Positions 1-8,303 are shown, counted from the first letter of the stretch. The stretch: 64,000 nt of DNA from Asaccharospora irregularis DSM 2635 (GCF_900129815.1 NZ_FQWX01000002.1:1-64000), one strand, 5' to 3'. The notes: generated from the sequence alone by a model not told the origin. Numbers and translations are program-made.

Positions 1-180
1 GGGGAAATTCAACCAGCTAAACATAGAACTATTACTGATGGAATGATACGCTATTTTTCGGGTATAGGATCTCTAAGATCACCCAGGGGGGATACATCTA
101 TCCTCTATTCAGTAAAGATTATACTATATTTGTCAAAGTTGAATCATCCATTAGGGAGAATTTTAATAGAAAACAATTAA
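1..180 (+). CDS. C-terminal fragment of an unidentified protein
   Basis: Frame 1 is open from the window edge to a TAA at 178-180, giving 59 residues of a protein that starts outside the window. I do not recognise the family. The fragment contains an Arg/Gly/Ser-rich stretch (RYFSGIGSLRSPRGDTS) followed by a hydrophobic segment. The other two forward frames close early. Codon use includes CGC, CCC and GGG, which are rare in the neighbouring genes, so this could be a gene of different composition, or not a real gene at all. The following 170 bases hold a weak hairpin (192-209) and no clear gene. Confidence 0.4.
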   Translation, partial: GEIQPAKHRTITDGMIRYFSGIGSLRSPRGDTSILYSVKIILYLSKLNHPLGRILIENN

Positions 181-348
181 AGAAATGAATTAAGATCCGA
201 TAGGATTTTATACAAATTTAAAAATTAAGAAAAGTTGTTAATGTTCGTTAGATTATTAGAAAGTTTTCTATCAAATGTTACAACTACATTATACAAGGGC
301 GGATTTTTATAATTTAATAGGAAACTTTTATTAATTACAGGAGGCAAT

Positions 349-1047
349 ATGAGAAAAATAGGAATAATAGGAGCTATGGATGAAGAGGTAGATATATTAG
401 TAGAGTTGATGCAAGTAAAAGAAACTCTTACAAAAGCAAGCCTAAAATTCTACCAAGGACAATTAGAGGGAAGAGAAGTAGTTTTAGTTAAGTGTGGAAT
501 AGGAAAAGTTAATTCAGCACTATGTGCTCAAATTTTAATAAGTGAATTTGGTGTTGATGCTGTAGTAAACACTGGTGTTGCAGGTGCGTTAAATGAAGAC
601 CTTGATGTTAATGATATCGTAATTTCAACAGATGCACTGCAGTACGATGTAGATGCTAGAGCTTTTGGATATGAAAAAGGTGTAATACCAAGAATGGAAA
701 CTTCAGTATTTAAGGCAGATGAAAGACTTATTGATGCAGCATATAAATCATCAGTCGAAGAAACTAAATCTCATAAAGTCTTAAAAGGGAGAGTAGTTAC
801 TGGAGACATATTTATAAGTTCCAAAGATCTAAAAGAAGAGTTAGTAAATGACTTTAAAGCTTATTGTGGAGAAATGGAAGGTGGAGCTATAGCACACGTA
901 TGTAATCTAAACAATGTTCCGTTTGTAATAATAAGGGCTATGTCAGATAAAGCAGACGGTAGTGCAGATGTTACATACGAGGAATTTGTAATAGAGGCAG
1001 CAAATAACTCTAAAGATATAGTACTAAAAATGTTAAAGGCAATATAG
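349..1047 (+). CDS. mtnN: 5'-methylthioadenosine/S-adenosylhomocysteine nucleosidase
   Basis: This cytoplasmic enzyme cleaves the adenine from methylthioadenosine and S-adenosylhomocysteine, feeding methionine salvage and the activated-methyl cycle. The 232-residue protein has the family length and opens with the canonical IGIIGAMDEEV motif, in which Glu12 matches the catalytic glutamate. The ribose-binding EMEGGA motif is at 175-180, and Asp200 in MSDKADG is the expected catalytic aspartate. An AGGAGG ribosome site lies 7 bases before the ATG. trpS follows after 15 bases with its own strong ribosome site, so the two are probably cotranscribed. No functional link between them is evident. Confidence 0.95.
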   Translation: MRKIGIIGAMDEEVDILVELMQVKETLTKASLKFYQGQLEGREVVLVKCGIGKVNSALCAQILISEFGVDAVVNTGVAGALNEDLDVNDIVISTDALQYDVDARAFGYEKGVIPRMETSVFKADERLIDAAYKSSVEETKSHKVLKGRVVTGDIFISSKDLKEELVNDFKAYCGEMEGGAIAHVCNLNNVPFVIIRAMSDKADGSADVTYEEFVIEAANNSKDIVLKMLKAI

Positions 1048-1062
1048 ACAGGAGGAGTTTAG

Positions 1063-2067
1063 ATGAGTGATAAAAAAATAATATTTAGTGGAGCTCAGCC
1101 ATCTGGAAAGATGACTTTAGGAAATTATTTAGGAGCTATAAAAAACTGGACAAAACTTCAAGATGAGTATGATTGTTATTATAGTGTTGTCAATCTACAT
1201 GCAATAACAGTACCTCAGGAAGCAAAAACATTAAGAGCAAATACTATGGAATTGCTTGCACAATATTTAGCATGTGGGCTAGATCCTGAAAAAAATACTA
1301 TATTTATACAATCTCATGTAAGTGCTCATGCAGAACTTATGTGGATATTAAATACAATGACTTATATGGGAGAATTAAGTAGGATGACTCAATTCAAGGA
1401 TAAGTCACAAAAAAGTGAGGCAAACTTAAATGCTGGATTATTTACTTATCCTGTACTTATGGCTGCAGATATACTCCTATATCAAACTGATTTGGTTCCA
1501 GTAGGAGAGGACCAAAAACAACATCTAGAGTTAGCTCGTGATTTAGCAAGTAGATTTAACAATAGATACTCTCCTACATTTGTAGTTCCTGAGGGGTATA
1601 TACCTAAGGAAGTAGGTAGGGTAATGAGTTTACAAGAACCTACCAAAAAAATGAGTAAGTCAGATAGCAATGAAAATGCATTTATATTGCTTGCAGATGA
1701 TTCAGATACAATAAGAAGAAAAGTAAAAAGAAGTGTTACAGATTCTTTAGGAATTGTAAGATACAGTGATGAACAACCTGGAATTAAGAATTTATTAGAA
1801 ATATACTCACAGTTAGATAATAAGACTGTAGAAGAAATAGTATCTATATATGAAGGAAAAGGGTATGGTGAATTTAAAGAAGATGTTGCCGAAGTAATAG
1901 TCGAGACATTGAGACCAATAAGAGAAAAGTATATAGACCTTCTTAACAACAAGGACTATTTAGAAAATGTTTATGCAATAGGTGCAGATAAGGCTGAAAA
2001 ACAGGCCAGAAAAACATTGAGAAAAGTGTACAAAAAAGTAGGTCTAATAGAAAGAAAGTTTTTATAG
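1063..2067 (+). CDS. trpS: tryptophanyl-tRNA synthetase
   Basis: Class Ic aminoacyl-tRNA synthetase that charges tRNA-Trp. The 334-residue protein carries the HIGH-equivalent signature PSGKMTLGNYLGA at 13-25 (the TxGN form is normal in Bacillus-type TrpRS), the VGEDQKQHLEL motif near 147-157, and KMSKS at 196-200. AGGAGG precedes the ATG at good spacing. Only 15 bases separate it from mtnN, so no T-box leader can precede this gene. A tryptophan-responsive leader, if there is one, would have to lie upstream of mtnN, where I see none. A strong terminator follows. Confidence 0.96.
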   Translation: MSDKKIIFSGAQPSGKMTLGNYLGAIKNWTKLQDEYDCYYSVVNLHAITVPQEAKTLRANTMELLAQYLACGLDPEKNTIFIQSHVSAHAELMWILNTMTYMGELSRMTQFKDKSQKSEANLNAGLFTYPVLMAADILLYQTDLVPVGEDQKQHLELARDLASRFNNRYSPTFVVPEGYIPKEVGRVMSLQEPTKKMSKSDSNENAFILLADDSDTIRRKVKRSVTDSLGIVRYSDEQPGIKNLLEIYSQLDNKTVEEIVSIYEGKGYGEFKEDVAEVIVETLRPIREKYIDLLNNKDYLENVYAIGADKAEKQARKTLRKVYKKVGLIERKFL

Positions 2068-2082
2068 ATTGCTCAAGTTCTG

Positions 2083-2128
2083 CCCCTAAGTGAACAATAT
2101 TATATTGATCTCTTAGGGGAATTTTTTA
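2083..2128 (+). terminator. intrinsic terminator after trpS
   Basis: Perfect 8-bp stem CCCCTAAG (2083-2090) and CTTAGGGG (2112-2119), followed by AATTTTTT. It ends the mtnN-trpS unit just before the ribosome site of the sensor kinase gene. Confidence 0.85.
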
Positions 2129-2141
2129 AAGGAGTGGTGTT

Positions 2142-3362
2142 GTGAGAGGTTCTATATTAATCAACCTGCTGGAAAAGGCTAGCTTGCTGGTAGTTCTGTT
2201 TTTATTAATAAGTAAGATGAAGATTTTCAAGAGGATTTTCCAAAAAGACGAGTATAATTTAAAAGATTTGATTATAATATCTTTAATATTTACATTTTTA
2301 GCTATTTTTTCTACCTATAATGGAATAGAGTATATGGGATCTATTGTAAACACAAGGGTTATTGCTATAGTTTCTAGTGGAATTTTATTTGGCCCCGTTG
2401 TCAGTATACCAGCTGGCTTTTTAGCGGGAGCACATAGGTACTTGATTGATATTGGAGGGATAACATCAATTCCATGTTTTTTATCAAGTATATTAGCAGG
2501 ACTACTGTCGGGATTTTTGTATGGGAAAATCCCAAAATCATATAAGTTGATATGTGGGATAATAGCTGGAATGGTTTGCGAGAGTTTCACTATTTTACTT
2601 ATATATCTAATATCTCAACCACATGATATTGCTATTGATATAATACGTGCTATATATACACCTATGATGTCTGGTCAGATTGCAATAGGTTTTGTAGTAT
2701 CTATTGTAGAGGGCATAGAAAGGGATAAAAGAGAAATAGAAGCTAGAAATAGAGCGGAAGTTAGAGCTTTGCAGAGACAAATTAATCCACATTTTTTATT
2801 TAATTCACTAAATACAATAGCATCTTTTATAAGATTTGATCCAAAGAAGGCTAAAAATCTTATAATAAGTCTATCTACATATTTAAGACATAATTTGGAG
2901 TTTAGTGAAAATCTAATAAGTATAGATAAGGAAATAGAGCAAGTTAAATCATATGTTGAAATAGAAAAAGCTAGGTTTGGAGAATTATTGAATGTAGAGT
3001 ATGATGTAGATAAGGTAGATGTGAAAATACCGAGTTTAATTATACAACCTTTGGTCGAAAATGCAATTATACATGGAATTCTAGAAGGTGGAGAAGAAGG
3101 ATGTGTAAAAATATCGGTAAAACAGCATAAAGATAGGGTAAGAATATCAGTAATTGATAATGGTATAGGTATAAGTCAGAAGGTGATAGATGATTTATAT
3201 AGCGATAATATGCCAAAAAATAAAATCGGTTTATACAATGTGCATTTAAGACTTAAGCTGTTTTATAGACACGGTCTAAAAATAAAAAGGCTTGATAAGG
3301 GAACAGTTATAGAATTTGACGTTAGGAGGGAAGATTATGAAGGCAATCATAGTAGAGGATGA
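2142..3362 (+). CDS. LytS/BtsS-type sensor histidine kinase lacking a GAF domain
   Basis: Membrane sensor kinase of the LytS family, 406 residues. The N-terminal 190 residues are hydrophobic and resemble the 5TM-5TMR_LYT receptor module (NTRVIAIVSSGILFGPVVS near 70-88). The His_kinase motif RQINPHFLFNSLNT follows directly, with His217 as the likely phosphorylation site. The ATPase N box (QPLVENAIIHG, near 300) and G box (DNGIGIS, near 340) are intact. LytS proteins are usually about 580 residues with a GAF domain between receptor and kinase, and none is seen here. The start is GTG, fixed by AAAGGAG at 2128-2134. It overlaps the response regulator gene by 26 bases, so the two are translationally coupled. 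The cstA-family gene follows, as in pyruvate-sensing BtsS/BtsR loci. Confidence 0.9.
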   Translation: MRGSILINLLEKASLLVVLFLLISKMKIFKRIFQKDEYNLKDLIIISLIFTFLAIFSTYNGIEYMGSIVNTRVIAIVSSGILFGPVVSIPAGFLAGAHRYLIDIGGITSIPCFLSSILAGLLSGFLYGKIPKSYKLICGIIAGMVCESFTILLIYLISQPHDIAIDIIRAIYTPMMSGQIAIGFVVSIVEGIERDKREIEARNRAEVRALQRQINPHFLFNSLNTIASFIRFDPKKAKNLIISLSTYLRHNLEFSENLISIDKEIEQVKSYVEIEKARFGELLNVEYDVDKVDVKIPSLIIQPLVENAIIHGILEGGEEGCVKISVKQHKDRVRISVIDNGIGISQKVIDDLYSDNMPKNKIGLYNVHLRLKLFYRHGLKIKRLDKGTVIEFDVRREDYEGNHSRG

Positions 3363-4059
3363 GTATCCTGCTAGAAAAGAGCTTAGATACTTTATAGAAA
3401 ACAATAGTAATATAGAAGTAATAAACGAATTTTCTAATGGATTAGATGTTCTTGAATTTATACAAGAGAACCTGGTAGACGTGATTTTTCTCGATATAAA
3501 TATACCGAAATTAGATGGAATGTTGTTAGCAAAAACTATAAATAAGTTTAGTAAAAAGCCTAAGATAGTGTTTATAACAGCTTATGAAAAATATGCGGTG
3601 GATGCATTTTCAGTAGAGGCATTTGACTATATACTAAAGCCATATTCAGAAGACAGAATAATAATGATGTTAAAAAAATTAGAGAATATAAAAGAAGATA
3701 CAAATAAAGAGGAAAGAATATCGGAAATAAAAAATAAAATAAGTCTATGGAAAAACAATAAAATATATGTAGTAGATGTAGAGGATATATATTATTGCCA
3801 GGCTCAAGAGCGGTATACTTATGTGTATACTGAGAAGGATCAATTTATTTTAAGAGAGAGTATATCGGAAGTAGAGAAAACTATAAATAGCAAATATTTT
3901 TTCAAGTCACATAGATCATATCTTGTAAATCTTACAAAAATAGAGGAGATAGTACCTTGGTTTAACAATACATATATTTTAAAGTTAAAAGGTGGAGAGT
4001 TTGAAGTTACAGTAAGTAGAAGTAAGATGAAAGAATTTAAGGAACTTATGAACCTATAA
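3337..4059 (+). CDS. LytTR-family response regulator
   Basis: DNA-binding response regulator and partner of the overlapping kinase. The receiver domain spans about 1-120, with the acidic pair at 7-8, the phosphoacceptor Asp53 in IFLDINIP, and the conserved Lys in YILKPYSED near 103. A LytTR DNA-binding domain fills about 140-240 (DIYYCQAQERYTYVYT, FFKSHRSYLVNL). I place the start at ATG 3337, 6 bases after AGGAGGG (3324-3330), giving 240 residues. A longer reading from 3316 would add residues with no ribosome site. The likely target is the cstA-family gene 173 bases downstream. I found only one match to the published LytTR half-site there (4159-4167), which is not enough to call an operator. 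Confidence 0.93.
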   Translation: MKAIIVEDEYPARKELRYFIENNSNIEVINEFSNGLDVLEFIQENLVDVIFLDINIPKLDGMLLAKTINKFSKKPKIVFITAYEKYAVDAFSVEAFDYILKPYSEDRIIMMLKKLENIKEDTNKEERISEIKNKISLWKNNKIYVVDVEDIYYCQAQERYTYVYTEKDQFILRESISEVEKTINSKYFFKSHRSYLVNLTKIEEIVPWFNNTYILKLKGGEFEVTVSRSKMKEFKELMNL

Positions 4060-4232
4060 ATGCATTTCATGTATTAAAAAATGCATTCTATTACAAAAAT
4101 GAACTTTTTTCCCCTAAAAAAAGTATTATATTATTAAGAGATGGGATAATGTTTTCACAAAGTTAATTAATAAGGCCATCTCGACAATAAATTGATACTG
4201 AAATTATACAATTAATTTTAGGAGGGGAAGAT
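4060..4232. other. leader region before the cstA-family gene
   Basis: AT-rich spacer. It contains two AATGCATT palindromes (near 4070 and 4080) and a 7-bp inverted repeat GAGATGG (4138-4144) / CCATCTC (4176-4182) that could form a long-loop leader hairpin. A TATTAT at 4124-4129 is a possible -10 with a poor -35. An AGGAGGGG ribosome site precedes the ATG at 4233. Confidence 0.35.
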
Positions 4233-5606
4233 ATGACAAGTTTTTTAAGCGCAATAGTAATACTTATAGTAGGTTATTTTATTTATGGTAAATTTGTTGA
4301 AAGAACGTTTGGAATAAATAATGAAAATCAAACGCCAGCATTAGCCTATAAAGATGGAGTAGACTATGTACCAATGAACTGGAAGAAAATATTTTTAATC
4401 CAATTCTTAAATATAGCGGGTCTTGGTCCTATATTCGGGGCAATACAAGGAGCGTTATTTGGTCCAGCAGCATTTTTATGGATAGTATTTGGGACAATAC
4501 TTGCAGGAGGAGTGCATGACTTCTTATCAGGGTATTTATCAATGAAAAACAAAGGTACTTCAGCATCTGAAATAGTAGGTATCTATTTAGGTGAAACTGC
4601 AAGACATATAATGAGAGTGTTTAGTGTTGTACTTTTAGTTTTAGTTGGGGTAGTGTTTATAACAGGACCAGCAGGACTTTTAAAAACTTTAACAGGAATA
4701 GGAACAAACGTATGGATAGGAATTATAATAGTTTACTATATTTTAGCTACTGTATTACCAGTAGATAAATTAATAGGGAAAATATATCCATTATTCGGAG
4801 CAGCTCTTATAATAATGGCTGTAGGAGTAGGTGGAGGACTTATAGTAAAAGGTTACGATATACCTAATGTAACTTTACAAAACTTCCATCCTAGTTCAAC
4901 ACCTATATTCCCATATTTATTTATAACAATAGCTTGTGGAGCGATATCAGGGTTCCATGCTACTCAATCACCTCTTATGGCTAGATGTGTAGAACATGAA
5001 GCAGAGGCTAGACCGATATTCTATGGTTCTATGGTTGCAGAGGGAATAATAGCTCTAGTATGGGCAGCAGCAGCTATGTCATATTTCGGAGGAATACCAC
5101 AACTTAATACTATATTCCAAGAAGGAGGGGCAGCAACAGTTGTAAATACAATATCAGTTGGTTTGATGGGTCCTATAGGTGGAGCACTAGCTATACTTGG
5201 TGTTGTATCATGTCCTATCACTTCTGGAGATACAGCATTTAGAAGTGCAAGACTTACAATAGCGGATGCATTTGGAATAAATCAAGATAAAATAAAAAAT
5301 AGATTTGTGATAGCTATACCTTTATTCGTAATAGGTATTGGACTTACATTCATAGATTTCTCTATAATATGGAAGTACTTCTCTTGGGCAAACCAAACAT
5401 TAGCTATGATAATGTTATGGGCAGGGGCAGCGTATCTATCTAAAAGTAAAAAGAATCACTATATAGCAACTATACCAGCTATATTTATGACTATAGTAAC
5501 TTTTAGTTATATAATGCAAGCTCCCGAAGGATTTAGATTACCAGCTAATATATCAAATATAGTAGGAGTGTTAGTAAGTATAGTACTTTATATACTATTC
5601 CTATAG
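4233..5606 (+). CDS. CstA/BtsT-family transporter, C-terminus altered by a 38-bp duplication
   Basis: Polytopic inner-membrane transporter of the carbon-starvation CstA family, whose members BtsT and CstA of E. coli import pyruvate and whose clostridial members may also move peptides. The 457 residues contain the family motifs GPIFGAIQGALFGPAAFLW, GGVHDFLSGY and CPITSGDTAFRSARL, and a run of hydrophobic helices. Its position after a LytS/LytT pair fits a BtsSR-BtsT-like pyruvate module (inference). An exact 38-bp tandem repeat (5567-5642) throws the frame and brings in a TAG at 5604-5606. With one copy the frame would continue for 11 more residues, ending LGQKKDKNEAK, to a TAA at 5675-5677. 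The present product therefore lacks its charged cytoplasmic tail but keeps all membrane segments. Confidence 0.9.
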   Translation: MTSFLSAIVILIVGYFIYGKFVERTFGINNENQTPALAYKDGVDYVPMNWKKIFLIQFLNIAGLGPIFGAIQGALFGPAAFLWIVFGTILAGGVHDFLSGYLSMKNKGTSASEIVGIYLGETARHIMRVFSVVLLVLVGVVFITGPAGLLKTLTGIGTNVWIGIIIVYYILATVLPVDKLIGKIYPLFGAALIIMAVGVGGGLIVKGYDIPNVTLQNFHPSSTPIFPYLFITIACGAISGFHATQSPLMARCVEHEAEARPIFYGSMVAEGIIALVWAAAAMSYFGGIPQLNTIFQEGGAATVVNTISVGLMGPIGGALAILGVVSCPITSGDTAFRSARLTIADAFGINQDKIKNRFVIAIPLFVIGIGLTFIDFSIIWKYFSWANQTLAMIMLWAGAAYLSKSKKNHYIATIPAIFMTIVTFSYIMQAPEGFRLPANISNIVGVLVSIVLYILFL

Positions 5607-5642
5607 TGTTAGTAAGTATAGTACTTTATATACTATTCCTAT
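5567..5642 (+). repeat. exact 38-bp tandem duplication at the end of the cstA-family gene
   Basis: Copy 1 is 5567-5604 and copy 2 is 5605-5642. They are identical and directly abutting. The unit begins AGTGTTAGTAAGTATAG and ends TATTCCTAT. Since 38 is not a multiple of 3, it shifts the frame and creates the early stop. The lack of divergence suggests a very recent event, or an assembly error. Confidence 0.95.
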
Positions 5643-5712
5643 TAGGACAAAAAAAAGATAAAAACGAAGCAAAGTAAATAAAAATAAATATAATAACTAA
5701 AATTAATAAATT

Positions 5713-5760
5713 AAATAAGGTGCATCAAAATTATTAAAATGATTTTGATGCACCTTATTT
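5713..5760 (+). terminator. intrinsic terminator after the cstA-family gene
   Basis: Perfect 19-bp inverted repeat: 5713-5731 (AAATAAGGTGCATCAAAAT) pairs with 5742-5760 across a 10-base loop, and T-rich sequence ends the right arm and follows it. Confidence 0.85.
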
Positions 5761-5870
5761 GATTTAAAATAAACTGAATTATTGTGGAAAACTTATATAA
5801 AATTTATTTGAATTTTTATATAAGTTTTTCACATACTATTAATATCAATTGAGTTTTTTCATAAAAGGGT

Positions 5871-6254
5871 GTGGTTGATATAAAGAACGATAGAAATACA
5901 AAAAAACAAGATATAGAAACTATAGATATGAAGGAACTCGATCAGATTATAAATGAGTTAAATTTAGAGGATTATGCAAAGGATTTAGGAATCATAAGAA
6001 AGTATTTGAAAAGACTTATATTGTTGATAGAGAAAAGTAGAATTAGAGACTATATGATGCTAACAGACAGCAAGAGACGTTTGTTTATAATCAATTTTGT
6101 AGCGGGAGTAGGAAGAGGATTTGGTCAGGCGATAGGTTTTACATTTCTTGCAGCTATTACATTTTACATACTAACTGCATGGATAGATTTACCAATAATA
6201 GGAAGATATATAGCAAAACTATTAGATATAGTTGATATTTATAGAAAGAAATAG
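5871..6254 (+). CDS. small membrane protein, DUF5665-like
   Basis: A 127-residue protein with a charged, probably cytoplasmic N-terminal half (IDMKELDQIINELNLEDYAKDLG) and a hydrophobic hairpin near 78-112 (FVAGVGRGFGQAIGFTFLAAITFYILTAW). This is the general build of the DUF5665 family of unknown function. The start is uncertain. GTG at 5871 lies only one base after AAAGGG, and an in-frame ATG at 5928 has no ribosome site. The next gene begins 10 bases downstream, suggesting a two-gene unit with the YteA-like protein. Confidence 0.7.
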   Translation: MVDIKNDRNTKKQDIETIDMKELDQIINELNLEDYAKDLGIIRKYLKRLILLIEKSRIRDYMMLTDSKRRLFIINFVAGVGRGFGQAIGFTFLAAITFYILTAWIDLPIIGRYIAKLLDIVDIYRKK

Positions 6255-6264
6255 AGGTGTGTAT

Positions 6265-6762
6265 ATGGATACAAAAAACTATAAAAAAGAACTAGAGAAT
6301 AAAAAAGAAAAGCTAGACAACTTAGTAACAAGTATGAAGGATAATACTCTTTTTGGTGACACTACAAAACATACCAGTGAAAAATATGCATCAGGGGAGT
6401 TATCGAGCTATGATAATCACATAGGGGACTTAGGAACAGATGTATTTATGCAGAATATGCAAAATAGTTTGACGATACATGAGGAGGGAATGCTTGAACA
6501 GGTGACAGAGGCCTTATCTAAAATAGAAGAAGGAACATACGGTATTTGCGAAATATGTAAAAAGCGTATAGGGACAGCCCGACTTGAACTTATGCCTGAG
6601 ACTACATTATGTGCTCAGTGTGCCAAGAAAAAGGATAGTTTGCCAGATGAGAACGAAAATCCAGATAGAAATATAATAAATGAAAAAGGACATTTTTATT
6701 CTGATTATTTAACAAACTTAACTGATTTAAATAAAATAGAACTTAAAAATCACGATGAATAG
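6265..6762 (+). CDS. DksA/TraR-type zinc finger protein, YteA family
   Basis: A 165-residue soluble protein with a charged helical N-terminal half and a C4 zinc finger of the DksA/TraR type (GICEICKKRIG ... LCAQCAKK, near 92-120). Family members in Firmicutes are called YteA. DksA itself modulates RNA polymerase with ppGpp, but whether YteA proteins do so is not established. I chose ATG 6265 because GAGGTG lies 5 bases upstream. Reading from 6232 would overlap the preceding gene without a ribosome site. A terminator follows 16 bases after the stop. Confidence 0.85.
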   Translation: MDTKNYKKELENKKEKLDNLVTSMKDNTLFGDTTKHTSEKYASGELSSYDNHIGDLGTDVFMQNMQNSLTIHEEGMLEQVTEALSKIEEGTYGICEICKKRIGTARLELMPETTLCAQCAKKKDSLPDENENPDRNIINEKGHFYSDYLTNLTDLNKIELKNHDE

Positions 6763-6778
6763 AAATATAAAAAATAAG

Positions 6779-6806
6779 AGACTTCCAATTAGGAAGTCTT
6801 TTTTTG
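6779..6806 (+). terminator. intrinsic terminator before lspA
   Basis: Stem AGACTTCC (6779-6786) / GGAAGTCT (6792-6799), 5-base loop, then a run of seven T. Confidence 0.88.
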
Positions 6807-6855
6807 TATAATAGAGGTTGTAGTAAAAAATAGTTTTTATTAGGAGGATAAAATA

Positions 6856-7299
6856 TTGTTATATGAATTTATAATAGTTTTGCTAATAGGTATAGATCAG
6901 GCCTCTAAATTGTGGGCAATCAGTTCTTTGAAAAATGTAAAAAGTATATCTGTTATAGAAAATGTATTTAATCTTACATATGTAGAAAATAGAGGGGCAG
7001 CATTTGGTATATTGCAAAACAATCAGTGGATATTTGTAATAGTTGCAGTATTAGCATCTGCGTATGGACTATACTATTTGCATAACAAAAAAGTAAATAT
7101 AGTAGGAAAATGTGGAATACTACTTATAATATCAGGGGCTTTAGGTAATTTAATAGATAGAGTTAGACTAGGCTATGTTGTAGACTTTTTTGACTTTACA
7201 ATAGTATGGGAATATGTATTTAATATTGCAGATGTATTTGTAGTAGTAGGGACAATATTGTTGTGTATATACATAATGTTTTTGGACAATAAGAAGTAG
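6856..7299 (+). CDS. lspA: lipoprotein signal peptidase (signal peptidase II)
   Basis: Aspartyl membrane protease that removes signal peptides from diacylated prolipoproteins. The 147 residues form four hydrophobic segments with the conserved motifs DQASK (Asp14), NRGAAFG (45-51), GNLIDR, and the C-terminal FNIADVFVVVG, which together hold the catalytic aspartate pair. The start is TTG at 6856, decided by AGGAGG at 6842-6847. No in-frame ATG keeps the first helix. Eight bases after its stop comes the pseudouridine synthase gene, the lspA-ylyB order known from B. subtilis. Confidence 0.95.
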   Translation: MLYEFIIVLLIGIDQASKLWAISSLKNVKSISVIENVFNLTYVENRGAAFGILQNNQWIFVIVAVLASAYGLYYLHNKKVNIVGKCGILLIISGALGNLIDRVRLGYVVDFFDFTIVWEYVFNIADVFVVVGTILLCIYIMFLDNKK

Positions 7300-7307
7300 G
7301 TGATAAA

Positions 7308-8219
7308 ATGGAAGAAATAAAAAAGTTTTTAGTTTCAGAAGAAGAAGAAGGAGATAGGTTAGATGTATACTTATCAAATCAATTAGGGGATATGTCTAGA
7401 AGCTATGTACAAAAAATAATTAAAGATCAAAAAGTAAAAATTAATAGTAAGGTAGAAAAATCTAAGTATTTGGTAAAAGAAAGTGATGAAATAGAAGTTG
7501 AGATACCAGCACCAAAGGTTTTAGAAGTAATACCTCAGGATATACCTATAGATATTGTTTATGAAGATAAAGATTTTTTGATTGTTAATAAGAAACAAGG
7601 AATGGTAGTTCATCCGGCACCAGGTAATTATGAAAATACTTTGGTGAATGCTGTATTATACCACTGCGAGGATAAACTATCATCTATAAATGGTATAATA
7701 AGGCCGGGAATAGTCCATAGAATAGATAAAGATACATCTGGACTTTTGATGATAGCCAAAAATAACAACTCCCATAATTTTTTGGCAGAGCAGCTAAAGG
7801 ACCATTCGATAACTAGGGAGTATGAGTTTATATGTCATGGTGTAGTCAAAGAAGATAAAATAACCGTAGATAAGCCTATAGGAAGAAATCCAAAAGATAG
7901 ATTAAAGATGGCTGTAGTAAAGGATGGTAAACGAGCTGTGACTCATTTTGAGGTTATAGAAAGATTTGAAAACTTTACACATGTCAGGGCAACATTAGAA
8001 ACTGGAAGAACACATCAGATAAGAGTTCACTCGCTTTATATAAACCACCCATTGTTAGGAGATCCGCTTTATGGGCCAAAAAACAGTAAATTTAAATTAG
8101 ATGGTCAGACTTTACATGCTAGGAAACTAGGATTTATACATCCTACAACAAAGGAATACGTTGAATTTAATTCAGAGTTACCTGATTATTTTCAGGATAT
8201 AATTGCTAAATTAAAATAA
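7308..8219 (+). CDS. RluD-family pseudouridine synthase (YlyB-like)
   Basis: RNA pseudouridine synthase of the RsuA/RluD superfamily. The 303 residues contain an N-terminal S4 RNA-binding domain (about 13-75: DRLDVYLSNQ ... SYVQKIIKDQKVKIN) and the catalytic core with HRIDKDTSGLL, whose aspartate is the nucleophile, near 140. The RTHQIRVH motif also marks the family. The exact RNA target cannot be read from the sequence; large-subunit rRNA is typical. ATG at 7308 is preceded by TAGGTG. The pyrR promoter begins four bases after the stop, so this gene probably ends the lspA transcript. Confidence 0.93.
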   Translation: MEEIKKFLVSEEEEGDRLDVYLSNQLGDMSRSYVQKIIKDQKVKINSKVEKSKYLVKESDEIEVEIPAPKVLEVIPQDIPIDIVYEDKDFLIVNKKQGMVVHPAPGNYENTLVNAVLYHCEDKLSSINGIIRPGIVHRIDKDTSGLLMIAKNNNSHNFLAEQLKDHSITREYEFICHGVVKEDKITVDKPIGRNPKDRLKMAVVKDGKRAVTHFEVIERFENFTHVRATLETGRTHQIRVHSLYINHPLLGDPLYGPKNSKFKLDGQTLHARKLGFIHPTTKEYVEFNSELPDYFQDIIAKLK

Positions 8220-8222
8220 GTC

Positions 8223-8251
8223 TTGCCAAAAAGTAGTTTAAAATATATAAT
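8223..8251 (+). promoter_or_regulatory. sigma-A promoter for pyrR
   Basis: TTGCCA (8223-8228), a 17-base spacer, then a perfect TATAAT (8246-8251). It sits directly downstream of the pseudouridine synthase stop codon and about 50 bases before the PyrR-binding hairpin. Confidence 0.8.
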
Positions 8252-8303
8252 TTAAATAATAAGTAATAAAGATAAACAGTAAATAAAAAATTTAAATATA
8301 ACA

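Noticed and set aside
1482-1952. Long open frame on the minus strand inside trpS
   Set aside because: It lies wholly opposite a well-supported synthetase gene, has no ribosome site, and its residues reflect the antisense codons of trpS.
4159-4167. AAAGTTAAT, a match to a LytTR half-site upstream of the cstA-family gene
   Set aside because: Only one copy was found. The second repeat expected about one and a half to two turns away is missing, and such a short AT-rich word arises by chance.
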